NCBI RefSeq assembly: GCF_002776525.5
Contig: NC_045441.1
Coordinates: 88,043,101 to 88,107,100, forward strand
DNA from: Piliocolobus tephrosceles
Lineage: Eukaryota > Chordata > Mammalia > Primates > Cercopithecidae
Length of the DNA stretch: 64,000 bases
Reading direction: 5' to 3'
Made by a program: the position numbers and the translations under genes. Of this stretch, positions 45,213 to 56,425 are shown in pieces. Positions within the stretch are counted from its first letter, which is position 1. The number at the start of each line of letters is the position of its first letter. The notes below the pieces were generated by a model. That model saw only the letters and a program-made list of their open reading frames with translations, did no database searches and had not been told where the DNA came from.

Positions 45213-45300
45213 TTTATACATACGTATATACACGTATATGTAAATTTATATGTGCATATATACATATATGAATAAATACATATGTGTATGTGTATGTAGT
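45213..45300. repeat. TA/TG-rich simple sequence
   Basis: Alternating pyrimidine-purine steps (ATACGTATATACACGTATATG and similar) grading into TGTGTATGTGTATG. Confidence 0.85.
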
Positions 45301-46792
45301 CATTATTTGGCTAGAATAATTTTCAGACTTCCACAATACTAATTTTCTGGATATTATTTTTCATGAGTGCATCATACATACACAGACTAAACACTTGCTT
45401 CCTTTTTCAGTAAATAATAAACCTCTGCTCCTCCACTTACAACTGCTTCCAAGTTAACCAGTAAAGGAGGCAAGATTCATGAGATGAATTTCCTGAGTAC
45501 TAATTAAAATCTGTTTCAAATTTATAAAGGCCAAAGTTATACGTAGACCTAGTGTCACTGTCATTGCCACCATTGTCTTGTAATGTTTATTTGGAATCAA
45601 GCCAGTTCTTAAAAATTAATTTATAAAAACATCAAGAGCTCATATGGATGAGTCTTAAATGACTGAATGCAATTGACAATATACACACTGAATTGAAAAA
45701 GGATAGTGTATAGAAGTCAACCATTGAAAATTTATAAAATATTTAGCAAATCGAACTAAAATCTGATGAAATTTTGCTTCCAGATATTGCATCTAATAGA
45801 ACTATTTGCAGAACTTAATTTATGATTTTATGTTTTGGGTAACACACATATAAACTAGCATACATAAATATCAATTTGTTGGAAAATATCTGGTCATCTC
45901 AAATTGGGGACTATCAGACCTTCATTTTATCTTTTTTTTTTTTAAAGGAAGTAACCTGAAAAATAATTGTTAACATATCAAATGAGTTTTGAAATAACTT
46001 ATATAAATAATGATTTAAAAACATAGACAATGTATTTTTCTTGTCTATCAGTAAATCACTTATTTGCTTAAGCAATGCCTACATAGCAGGATCCATGATA
46101 CATTTATTTCCTCGTCCAAATCTCAGAATAGTTCTGCCATGGTTGACTATTCCCTCAACATGACTCCATGTATGTTTGATTCTAAACAAATTCTAGATTA
46201 AATATATACAAATGCCTTACTAGCAATCTCATAATAAAGATTTCAAGCATTTATTTTAAAAGTGGAAAGGAAATAAAATTCCACATTAGCTAAAAGAGAA
46301 ATTGAAAATATGTAGATAACAAGGAAATAGATAAAAACCAGAATGCTAAGATCAACAGTAGTATATAATTTGCTATGTCAAGTTTAAATGCATTTATTTT
46401 TATATGATCATTGAATAAGTTTGATCTAGTTTGCATGTAAATGATCTCATATGAAATTGCACTACAGACTCAGATAGTACTGGAATTCCAAGCTGTATCA
46501 CTATTTGACTTTGAAAAAATTATTTTACCTTATTTCATTTTCTCATTGATATATTAGTGCTGGTAGTACTTAATTTTATTTGCTTAAACTTATCCAAATA
46601 TTTTGAAATATTTTATAAATGGAATTTTGAAATAGTTTTTTCTTTTCTGTGATTAGTTTTGAAACTATATTCATCTTATTTGTAAAAGCATTCTACTGTT
46701 TTTAATGATTGTTTGAGTATGTCTTATTTTTCTTTTCAAGATTGTAAGCTTTTTGAAGTGAAAAATACTTTTCTTCTTTTTTTGAAAAGCAT
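45301..46792. other. 1.5 kb unassigned AT-rich sequence
   Basis: No transposon or gene recognised. An oligo-T lies at 45931-45942. Confidence 0.35.
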
Positions 46793-46972
46793 TCTTTATT
46801 TGGCAAGTAATTATTTATTATAACACTTTTCAAAAATTGTATTATTGATTGATCCTCATAATCCGGTGAAATACTTGGAGCAGATAGAAAATCACCCATA
46901 TATTTTGGGTGAGGAAACAGGTTCAGAGAGAGTAAGTGACTTGGATAAGGCTAATGAAGCAGAGCCAGGATT
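46793..46972 (-). mobile_element. MIR SINE, left part
   Basis: 'gattgatcctcataatccgg', 'gtgaggaaacaggttcagag', 'agagtaagtgacttggataa', 'gcagagccaggattagaaac' are the complement of the MIR core. It is interrupted by an AluY and continues briefly at 47303. The 65-residue minus frame at 46702-46899 overlaps it and is spurious. Confidence 0.88.
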
Positions 46973-46987
46973 AGAAACTAGAACATG

Positions 46988-47287
46988 GGCCGGGCACGGT
47001 GGCTCAAGCCTGTAATCCCAGCACTTTGGGAGGCCGAGACGGGCGGTTCATGAGGTCAGGAGATCGAGACCATCCTGGCTAACCCTGTGAAACCCCGTCT
47101 CTACTAAAAAAATACAAAAAACTAGCCAGGCGAGGTGGCGGGCGCCTGTAGTCCCAGCTACGCAGGAGGCTGAGGCAGGAGAATGGCGTAAACCCAGGAG
47201 GTGGAGCTTGCAGTGAGCTGAGATCCGGCCACTGCACTCCAGCCTGGGCCACAGAGCAAGACTCTGCCTCAAAAAAAAAAAAAAAAA
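46988..47287 (+). mobile_element. Young AluY of Old World monkey type, inserted in MIR
   Basis: Cercopithecid-type AluY (CAAGCC, GAGACGGGCGG, AACTAGCCAGGCGAGG, GATCCGGCC) with a perfect 15-bp target duplication AGAAACTAGAACATG at 46973-46987 and 47288-47302. The 112-residue minus frame at 47048-47386 is an antisense-Alu frame. Confidence 0.97.
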
Positions 47288-47302
47288 AGAAACTAGAACA
47301 TG

Positions 47303-47340
47303 ACTTCTGATTCTGTGCCTTCTCCCAGTATACTTCAGAG
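47303..47340 (-). mobile_element. MIR SINE, right part
   Basis: 'acttctgattctgtgccttc' continues the MIR after the AluY insertion. Confidence 0.6.
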
Positions 47341-47668
47341 CTTTCTGCTTCAATATATTGTATAATTGAATGTTTACTTCACACATTTTTCAGAAATACA
47401 TCTATTTTGTAAATTAAAGCATTTCTGCCCATGCTTCTGGTTTTTAAACACCTTCCTCCATGAGGAGCTTCTTTTGAATGCTTTATGAACCTCTATTTTT
47501 TCCTTTCTTATGCCTGCCTCCACACACCAGTTTAAAGGGACAGACAGTATTACTTCAGTGAGTGAGTGAAAGAAAGAATAAGAACCTTTTGGTATAGAAA
47601 TATTGCCAGTGAATTGAGTTAAAACAATACCATTAAGAATATTTAAAATTATCTAGGAAATGTTAGGA
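47341..47668. other. Unassigned sequence
   Basis: No repeat family or gene recognised. Confidence 0.35.
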
Positions 47669-48033
47669 TGGATGCTCCCAAACTTACAATGGGGTTATGT
47701 TCTGATAAATCCACACATAGTTGAAAATATAGTAAGTCGAAAATGCATTTAATACAACTAACCTACCAAACATGGTAGCGCAGCCTAAACTACATTAAAT
47801 ATGCTCAGACGCTTATATTAGCCTAAAGTCAGACAAAATTATCTAACACAAAGCTATTTTATAATACAACGTTGAATATCTCATGTAATTATTGAATGGT
47901 GTAGTGAAAGTGACAAACGGAATGATTGTATGGGTATTCCAAGTACAGTTTCTATTGAATGTGTATCACTTCTGCATCATTGTGAAGTTGAAAAATTTTT
48001 TAATTGAACCAGCACCAAGTCGTGGACCATCTG
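47669..48033. mobile_element. MER2-type (Tigger) non-autonomous DNA transposon
   Basis: About 365 bp, full length. The left end 'ggatgctcccaaacttacaa' and the right end 'gtcgtggaccatctg' are diverged MER2 inverted ends. Internal 'agtaagtcgaaaatgcattt', 'aacctaccaaacatggtagc', 'gttgaatatctcatgtaatt' and 'gtatgggtattccaagtac' match in order. TA follows the right end, as expected for a Tc1/mariner target site. The 62-residue plus frame at 47892-48080 is spurious. Confidence 0.88.
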
Positions 48034-49239
48034 TATTTAACAAACTAATACCCTTTTTTTTTTTTCCAAATGAAGAATAGTCAATATGTTCATCTATTAT
48101 TTTAGTTGTTACTAATTGTTACTTAATTTTGATTTTCAAATAAGTTGTCTTACCTTATATCATATTTATATCTCAGTCTGTTTTCTGACCACTTACAAGA
48201 TGTTTGATGGAACTAGAATATGTTTTCCCTGTTTACAAATTCCTAGACATTTTTTTTTTTTTTTTAAGAGATGGCTTGAGCATACTAAGAAAATTATGCT
48301 GCAAGTGAGTTCAAATTCAGTTTTAGTAACAAGCAACCTTCGTGACCCGGCCAAGTAGCAAGTTCTTATCTCTTGGCCGTGACTCAAATGTTAGTGCCCA
48401 CAGGGTCATAAAGAGTGCTTAGAGGCTTAGTTTGCCCCTAAGAAAATCTAGCATACATGCCTAACCTCCTCTGCTCCCAGTGAGGGTGGGGATTGGAATG
48501 GCTATGAGTAGGTGTGGAATGTCACCTACCTCTTTGAAAAACTTCATTGCATGTTTTCACAAGTCCAACTTCAAATTCAGATGGAGTAGTTTATTTATTT
48601 GTTTTGCTGGCTAATTAGTTCTTCTTTCCTCCAACTATTCTTTTATTTTTCTTTTTCTTTGATAATCTGTACTAAATGTTTTTAGGTCTACAGAATTTCT
48701 GAGCCAGAAGGAACTTAGAAAAATCATCTCAGTGTTTACATTAAGAAATTGGGGCAAAGATGAATACAAATTACAGAAACCAAGAACCCCAAACCCCAAA
48801 TCTAATTCTACATTTGTTGCCCTTATGTAGTAAGATCTGGCTCTCAAGATATTCCTTTTACTAAACTTTCTTTTTCATTTATTTTGGGGATCTTTTGATA
48901 GTTTCCATTATTTCCACTATTTATTATCATTGTCATAAGCAGCAATTTTTGTTTTTGTGAACAAAATAAATTTGTGACCTTCTGTTCTACCAGTAAAAAC
49001 CTGTCAATGAGTAAAATTAATGGAGCAAGAAAGATTGGGTAATTTTTAAAATACACATCTAATCTAGCACTTCAGAAAACCACTCTGTTTGGGGAAGGGG
49101 ATTTTATGGCTGGCTAAATATTTGTTGATATATATATGAAAGGCAAAACACTCTGCATAAAACTCCTTGAGGTGTGTAAAAATGTTTTGGTGGAGTCCTC
49201 TCTACATGTTTATTTTTCTTCATTAACTTAATTGAGGAA
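48034..49239. other. 1.2 kb unassigned sequence
   Basis: It includes a GC-richer, repeat-free patch at about 48330-48540. Frames at 48116-48387, 48635-48847 and 48844-49056 have no recognisable features. Confidence 0.35.
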
Positions 49240-49818
49240 TAATTTAAATGAAACAAGCTTCATCTATTTTAAAGGGCTCAGGTTTCTTGAGTTTTAATGA
49301 AGTGTATATCTTTTAAGCCATTATCACAAGCAAAATCTAGAATATTTTTATCACCCAGAAAAAATTCTTCCTCTTTCCTCTTTTGATACTATTCGTTAAC
49401 TTGTATTTCATGTAAATAAGTATATAAATGTAAGTGTATACTTTTTCACTTAACAAATAATTTGTACATTTATCTATGACTTACCTGTATCAGTAGTTGA
49501 TTTTTTTTTTTTTATTACTGAATGGTAGTCCATTGAATGGATATATACTATATGGATATACATTTGGTTATTCATTCACTTGATGGATATATAGTTGTTT
49601 CCATCTTTTGTCCTTTGTGAATTTCTTTCCTATGAGTATTTGCATACAAGTCTTTGTATGAATATGAGTTTTCATTTAGTTTGGAAAAATACGTGGACTG
49701 GAAAATCAGGGTCATTTGATAGGTGTATGTTTAACTTTGAAGAAATGACAGTTTTCTAAAACGGTTGTACCGTTTGACATTTCCCTAGCAGTGTGTGAGA
49801 GTTCCTGTCGCTCCGCAT
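49240..49818 (-). mobile_element. L1M 3' region, part 1
   Basis: Reversed old L1: 'cttaattgaggaataattta', 'ttattactgaatggtagtcc', 'attcattcacttgatggata', 'taaaacggttgtaccgtttg', 'gagagttcctgtcgctccgc'. It is interrupted by a hAT element whose 8-bp duplicated target is part of the L1 ('ctccacatcc'). Confidence 0.85.
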
Positions 49819-50024
49819 CAGGGCTCTGCAAACTATCATTCCTAAGCCAGATTTGGATTTATTTGTAAATAGAAATATATGGGAATACAGACACACTTGT
49901 TTATGAACGAGCTGCTTTCATATTACAAAGGCAGAATTGAGTAATTGTGAAAGAGACCTTATGGCCATCAAAGCATCAGATATTTACTATTCAGCCCTTA
50001 AAACAAAAATTTTGCTGTCCTCTG
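49819..50024. mobile_element. hAT-Charlie non-autonomous element (MER58-like)
   Basis: 206 bp with inverted ends CAGGGCTCTGCAAACT... and ...TTTTGCTGTCCTCTG, and internal 'gaattgagtaattgtgaaag', 'agagaccttatggccatcaa', 'tatttactattcagccctt', which match a familiar Charlie-derived MITE (MER58 type; exact name uncertain). Flanked by the 8-bp target duplication CTCCGCAT (49811-49818) / CTCCACAT (50025-50032). Confidence 0.85.
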
Positions 50025-51485
50025 CTCCACATCCTAGCAAAACTTCATGTTATGAGTCTTAAATGCGTATGTGGTGGTATCTAAATAGGTATTTAATTTG
50101 CATATGTCTGATAACTGATGATATTAAGCATATTTTAATTTGTGTATTTACCATCTGCACATATCTTCTTTCTTTAAGTACCTATTCAAAACTTTTGCTC
50201 ATCTTTTTCATTGACTTTCTGGACTTATTATTGAATTACAGGAGCATTTTATGCATTCTGAAGACAAATTCTTTGATATATGCATGTGTGTGTTTTGTGA
50301 ATATTTTCTACCATTCTGTGATTTTCTTTTTCAGTTTATTTTGAAAAGCAAAAATTTTATTATTGATGAAGTACAGTATGTTTTTCTTCTTATTTTTTCC
50401 ACTTGTGCTATTGAGTACTATCTAGGATGCCTTTGCTTACCCCAAGGTTAAAAAGTTTTCTCCAATATTTTCTTCTAAGAGTTTTATACTTGTAGTTTAC
50501 AAAGTTTATAATCTATTTATGATCTATTTAACTCACCTACCCTACAGGAAAAACATCTCCTGAAATTTTTATTGAATTTTTTAAATCCATAAAACAATGT
50601 TCTCTGGTTATCTTTTTACTATTAATTTCTAAATCTATGGTCAGAGAACATACTCTGATAGAAATAATTTAAATCTATTCAGAATTGTTTTAAGGCCCAG
50701 AATATGTAGATTTAAGTGACTGGTCCACTCAAACATTACTTTTCAGTTAATGACTATATCCTCTAAAAATGTCAACTAGGTCAAGATGCTTCAAAGCATT
50801 ATTTAGATGCAGCAAGATTTCATCAATGTTTGTGGTTCTTTTTAAAAATAAAATCTCTTATAATAACTATGCAATGTTCTTTCTCTTCCTTCAATTCAGT
50901 CAAGTATTCTTTTGTACTTTGTAATTCTTTTAAGGACTTATAAATTGACTATTTTGTTATCATCAAATATTTATTTTTATATTTGATAATGTTTTTGCTT
51001 TTATGTCTATTTTAGCTGGCATTCATATAGTCATTCCCGCAGTCTCGTGCTTATTATTTGTGCCTTCATTTTAAGCCATATGTGTAGTACTGCTGTTGAA
51101 TATTTAAAATATTCTGATTTCTGTTTCTATGTAACATGTAACCCCTACCAAAATAAAAAGCTTTTAGGATTTTATTTTTATCACTGATATTTTCAAGTGT
51201 AATTATGTTATGCCTTTTGGGATTTGTTTTATTTTGTTTTCATTATACTAAAGATTAAGTACACACTTTCCACCTGAAAACTCATTCCCTTCAGTTATGG
51301 AAAATTTTCTGTGTGTTTATAGCAATATGTTTATATGCGTATGAAATGTATATATATGAAATATATGCATATATGTTCTCCCCTCTAGTCTGTTAGTCCT
51401 AAAAATATGATATTTGACTTCTTTAACTGATCCACTAATTCTGTTTTATTTCTATTTTTTCCATTTTATTTTCTCCTTTATGAAA
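50025..51485 (-). mobile_element. L1M ORF2/3' region, part 2
   Basis: Continues the L1M: 'ctccacatcctagcaaaact', 'gatattaagcatattttaat', 'tttttcattgactttctgga', then the ORF2 region ('ggtcagagaacatactctga', 'aaatgtcaactaggtcaag', 'tctattttagctggcattc'). Open frames on the plus strand (50063-50451) are antisense to ORF2 and spurious. Too decayed to encode protein. Confidence 0.75.
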
Positions 51486-51493
51486 AGCTTTCT

Positions 51494-51793
51494 CGCCAGG
51501 GGCGGTGGCTCAAGCCTGTAATCCCAGCACTTTGGGAGGCCTAGACGGGCGGATCACGAGGTCAAGAGATTGAGACCATCCTGGCTAACACGGTGAAACC
51601 CCGTCTCTACTAAAAAATACAAAAAACTAGCCAAGCGAAGTGGCGGGTGCCTGTAGTCCCAGCTACTCGGGAGGCTGAGGCAGGAGAATGGCGTAAACCT
51701 GGGAAGCGGAGCTTGCAGTGAGCTGAGATTCGGCCACTGCACTCCAGCCCAGGTGACAGAGTGAGACTCAGTCTCAAAAAAAAATAAAAAAAG
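51494..51793 (+). mobile_element. Young AluY of Old World monkey type, inserted in L1M
   Basis: Cercopithecid-type AluY (CAAGCC, 'ctagacgggcgg', AACTAGCCAAGCGAAG, GATTCGGCC) with A-rich tail containing a T. Target duplication AAAGCTTTCT at 51484-51493 and 51794-51803. The 99-residue minus frame at 51554-51853 is an Alu artefact. Confidence 0.96.
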
Positions 51794-51874
51794 AAAGCTT
51801 TCTTGACTTTTATCTTCCAACACTTCTACTAAAGTTCTTATTTCAGTTATCATAGTTTTAATTCCTAAGTTTTT

Positions 51875-51899
51875 TTTTCTTTCTTTCTTTCTCTCTCTT

Positions 51900-51932
<33 letters not shown>

Positions 51933-52215
51933 ACTGAGTCTCATTCTTGTTGCCCAGGCTAGAGTGGGTTGGTGTGATCTCAGTTCACTGCAACCTCCAT
52001 CTCCCTGGTTCAAGCAATTCTCCTGCCTCAGCCTCCCAAGTAGCTGGGATTACAGGCATCCACCACCATGCCTGGCTAATTTTTTTGTATTTTTACTAGA
52101 GACGAGGTTTCACCATGTTGGCCAGGCTGGTCTTGAACTCCTGACCTCAGATGATCCACCCGCCTCGGCCTCCCGAAGTGCTGGGATTACAGGTGTGAAC
52201 CACTGCACCCAGCCG
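51875..52215 (-). mobile_element. AluS with long TTTC/T tail
   Basis: Reverse AluS. The tail has become a (TTTC)n plus oligo-T plus (GT)n mixture at 51875-51932. Target duplication TAAGTTTT at 51867-51874 and 52216-52223. The 84-residue plus frame at 51964-52218 is an Alu artefact. Confidence 0.95.
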
Positions 52216-52223
52216 TAAGTTTT

Positions 52224-52480
52224 CAATAGTTTTATTCATTTGTTTGCTTGTTTGTTTTTAATAGATTAAATGCATTTTCTTACTGCTAGAGAATATCATA
52301 GTTTTGACATGACATGGTCTTCACGTTCCTCATTATTTCCTCCAAGTCTCTTTATATTAGAGATTTTGGAGGGTTTTGTTCATTATTTGTATTATCACCT
52401 TTCCTCGTGGTCAAGTAATGCTAAGCTGTCCATTGGTATTTATAAGTAAGAAATAAAGCCATTTTTGAAAGTACTGTGCG
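52224..52480 (-). mobile_element. Possible distal L1M sequence
   Basis: T-rich sequence in the place expected for further L1M upstream sequence; 51804-51866, left of the Alu, has the same look. Similarity to L1 is weak. Confidence 0.3.
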
Positions 52481-52592
52481 GGTGGGAGTTAGACTGGGTA
52501 TGAAAGAGGTTAGAGGCTGTTTTGTAGATTATTAGACTGCTGTTTATATTGACCAATAAGTGTATCCGTGTTTTTTACTCAGGACTACCAAA

Positions 52593-53190
52593 TGATTCAT
52601 CAGGGCTCTCTAGAGGGACAGAACTAGTCATATATATGTACTGTTTTAGATACATATGAAAGGGAGTTTATTAAAAGGAATCGAGTTACAGGATCACAAG
52701 GTAAAGCCCCACAATAGGCTGCCTGAAAGTTCTGCAAGCTAAGTTCTGCAACTTCTATAAGTTCTGCAAGGAAGCCAGTAGTGGATCAGTTCGAGTTCCG
52801 AGACCTCAAAAGTAGGGAAGTCGACAGTGCAGCCTTCAGTCTGTGGCTGAAGGCCCAAGAGCTCCTGGAAAACCACTGATGTAAGTCGAAGTGTCCAAAA
52901 GCTGAAGAAATTGCAGTCTGATGTTCAAGAGCAGGAAGCATCTAGCCCACTAGAAAGATGAAGGCTGGAAGACATTCCAAGTCTGCTCTTCCATCGTTTC
53001 CTGCCTGCTTTAGTCTAGCTTTGCTGGTAGCTTATTGGATGGTGCCCACCCAGGTTGAGGGTGAGTTGCTTCTCCCAGTCCACTGACCGAAATGTTAATC
53101 TCCTTTGTCAACACCCTCAAAGACACACCCAGGAACAATACTTTGCATTCTTTAAGCCAACCAAGTTAACACTCAATATTAACCATCACA
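52593..53190 (-). mobile_element. MLT2-type (ERVL) solo LTR
   Basis: About 600-bp LTR in reverse orientation: 'cagggctctctagagggaca', 'aaagggagtttattaaaagg', 'tcaaaagtagggaagtcgac', 'cagtgcagccttcagtctgt', 'aggaacaatactttgcattc', ending 'ttaaccatcaca', the complement of a TGTGATGGTTAA start. There is no viral internal region and no obvious 5-bp duplication at my chosen ends, so the ends may be off by a few bases. Confidence 0.85.
52727..52769 (-). repeat. Three copies of AAGTTCTGCAA inside the LTR
   Basis: The 11-mer occurs at 52727-52737, 52741-52751 and 52759-52769, with short spacers. It reads as a local slippage expansion within the LTR. Confidence 0.9.
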
Positions 53191-54617
53191 GATAATATGT
53201 AGAAAGTTCTTCAGTGCTTTCTAGTTTCTTTAATATTTGGCAAAGGAGAAATATCTGCTGATTACTGATATTTTTGGAACAAGGTGTAGGGAACTGTTGC
53301 CTCCTCTTCTCTTCTTCTGGTAGAGTATGCCATAAGTGCTGATTATCTCCCAGTTTCCTTAGAGTGAATGGGCTTGCTTATCCTGAGAGGTCTCTAACTC
53401 CCATTTGCTAAGTTAATAAATTTTATGTGAATTCATTATTCCCCCAGTTCCTTGAAATCTTATGTTGAGGTGGTTACTTTATCTTTCCCCCTTGTCTTAA
53501 TGGATGAATATATTTGTTTGTTTGTTTTAATTCTCTGCTATGCTTTTCCTGGGGTTAAGAAAAGGAGGGGAGGTTGACTTTTGTGCTTAATCTGTCTGGT
53601 TTAATTAGAATTCATATCATGTTCTTAATAAATAATTACATAATTTTACATAGGTTTATTTAACTCAAATGTTATTATGAATGATGGCAATATGTTTCCA
53701 TAGGTTTGATAGGCAGAAGAAATAATTTCCTGAGGTTCCCAAAAATAAATATCTACAATGCCAATAATTAATCAGTTCTCCCTCTTTTGTGGCCATATTT
53801 TTAGGACCATTTTATAATTTATTGGCATCTTTACCATAGGAAGAGACAAAGATTCACATCTGTCCATTTTAATACATGCTAAGAAGTTTTAGTAAGAGGT
53901 TTAATACAGGAGAGATTGGGAATTATTGGCTAAAATGATGCTTTGGGATTATCTGCAGATTTCATTACTCATGTTATTTCTGTCCTCCTATTACCATAGG
54001 TAATTGACTAGAGCTGAAGTGGGAGTATAGACTGAAATACAGTTGCAGCTCATCTGGGTTTCATTAAAACTAAATCCCTGTTGAGCTACAACTGGACTTT
54101 GCAACAATTTATGTCTAGGAGTGCTACCCACAGTCATTGGGAATTTGCCTGAGGTATGAGACAGTTGCTATGAAAACTGTCCCACTCCCTCTTCCTTAGT
54201 GGAAATGTAACCAACAGTTAGCCAGAACTTACAATAACAAAGGTAAAGAAATCATTATAGAGCAGCAGGGCATTAACAAAAGTGAGACTTGTAGATCATT
54301 GCACATAGATCTATGTAGATTAGGTATTTTGATTGGTATTCTGGAACAATTTATTTTCATCTGTATTACAAAAGTTGAAATGTAGACCCTCAAAGTTTTA
54401 GGGAATTTTATCTCATTTTATTATAAATATGTCTTTGCAAATGCCCTTGAGCTTTCTTTGTTAAGGACAATTCTGTTTGGTTTCTACAATTGTGAAGTCA
54501 AAAAAATTAAGATCAAATTATGGAATTATTTTTCAATCAGAAGAACAGAGAAGTTCAGATAAAATTACTTAACTATCTATATTTTAATAGTGCTTTATCA
54601 AGTGTGATTAAAAATCT
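53191..54617. other. 1.4 kb unassigned sequence
   Basis: No transposon or gene recognised. It contains AGCTGAAGTGGGAGTATA (54012-54029), which recurs at 55752. Confidence 0.35.
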
Positions 54618-54918
54618 TGACTGGGCGCGGTGGCTTACACCTGTAATCCCAGCACTTTGGGGGAACGAGGCTGGCAGATCACCTGAGGTCAGGAGTTCGA
54701 GACCAGCCTGACCAACATAAAGAAACTCCATCTGTACTTATAATGCAAAATTAGCTGGGTGTGGTGGCGCATGCCTGTAATCCCAGCTACTCAGCAGGTT
54801 GAGGCAGAAGAATCACCTGAACCTGGGAGGCAGAGAGGTTGCAGTGAGCTGAGTTCGCACCATTATACTCCAGTCTGGGCAACAAGATCGAAACTCCATC
54901 CCCAAAATAAAAATAAAA
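54618..54918 (+). mobile_element. AluS, full length, diverged
   Basis: Plus-strand AluS ('cctgaggtcaggagttcgag', 'cagcctgaccaacataaaga') with a (AAAAT)n tail at 54904-54925. Target duplication not clear. Frames at 54520-54989 are Alu artefacts. Confidence 0.93.
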
Positions 54919-55730
54919 ATAAATCTCAGAAAAGAATACCAAACTGTTTTAAAGCTATCTTACTGAATACTGTGACAAAATTCACATAATTTGAAGTGGT
55001 TTTCAACCTTTAAATATATTATCATTTCATCGATGTATGACATTTTTATTGGAATTTTGCCATAAAAACATTTTTTTTTAAATAATAATGGCATTTAAAA
55101 AGATTGTTCCCCTAACATCTTGTAGAATTTGCTACTCACAATATGAAATTTCCCTTGGATACTGATTTAAAAGCTATCACAAAGAGTATGGAGATACAAA
55201 GATGAGTAAAATAAAAGCATATGCAATCATAAAAATGTTTCAGGACATCTAGATTCTAGTTGTTTATACCATTAGAAAAAAATCAATTGCAGTTTTATAA
55301 TAAATTTAAATAACATCCCAAATTTCTTTTTTAAGTGGTAAAGAAGCCCCTCTAAAGCAACACTACTCTAACTTGCTACGTAGGCTTGCCACTCTGCTAT
55401 CGATACATCCAAGAACGCAATGAGACCTGATGGAATGAGGAATTTAAATTTTTATTACTGGATAATATGTAAAACAAACATCCTTCCACCTTTTACCATG
55501 AATCTCATGTAATTTCTAAACTAGTAGATGAGTATGTTGCTCAAATTTATGATTAAAAAGAGGGTACATATGTGAAGTGGCCATTTTGATAGAATTACAT
55601 CATATGATTCGTCTGTCAAAATGCCTAATTTTAATCTCATCCTCTAATCTAGCTAACTCTATACAAACCTTTATATTTTAGCTAAATAGCACTACCACAA
55701 AAAAAATAAATAAATACCTTCATATTTTAC
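54919..55730. other. Unassigned AT-rich sequence
   Basis: No repeat family or gene recognised. Confidence 0.35.
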
Positions 55731-55770
55731 GGTAATCCCAGCTACTCAGGTAGCTGAAGTGGGAGTATAC
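55731..55770 (+). repeat. Isolated 40-bp Alu-like fragment
   Basis: 'taatcccagctactcagg' is Alu right-arm sequence, then AGCTGAAGTGGGAGTATA. It has no A tail, no target duplication and no further Alu on either side, so it is not a normal retrotransposed copy. Confidence 0.75.
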
Positions 55771-56319
55771 TTGTTTCTTAAGACAGGTCTTCTATATATT
55801 ACATTTTATTTTAAGTCGGTAATTTTAAATCTCTTTCTATGTACTGTTTTATTTCTTGTAGTTGCTCAATTAGTAACTTGATTGTGTGATTAAATAAGCT
55901 TACATCTAAATATGATGTGTTTTGCTGAATTATTTTCATGGTTTCTTGCTGCTTCTAACACAATATGAGTAATGTATTGTAAAAGTGGCTTTGAATTGTG
56001 GATGTATAGATATAACTTGAGTTATCAAATCCAGACATGGTAATATGTTATCAAAATATTTTACAATCATTACCCTCAATATATTGGTTTATTTATTTTC
56101 AGGTTCATAATCAAAGTATTTTATTATAACTGAGAGTAAAGTGCAACCAAGAAGACGTACAAAATGTAGTGGAAAAAATCATTTTTTAAACTTTGACTTG
56201 AATATTAGAGGGCATAGTTACAAACTTGTTAACTTATTAGTTGCTTTTTTTAAAACCGAAGACAGCAAAATTAAACTTGGAATCGATTTTATAGATTGTT
56301 CTGCATAATTTATTTAAGT
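55771..56319. other. Unassigned AT-rich sequence
   Basis: No repeat family or gene recognised. Confidence 0.35.
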
Positions 56320-56425
56320 ATAAGGATGAAATTATTGGAAAAAAAGAAAGGCAAGATGATTTGTCCCAAATCACACAGTTGATAGAAAGCCTAGTTTTGG
56401 AAACCTAATTTTGAAACCTACAAAG
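56320..56425 (-). mobile_element. MIR SINE, weak
   Basis: 'gcaagatgatttgtcccaaa', 'tcacacagttgatagaaagc' and 'tagttttggaaacctaattt' are a diverged complement of the MIR core. Confidence 0.55.
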
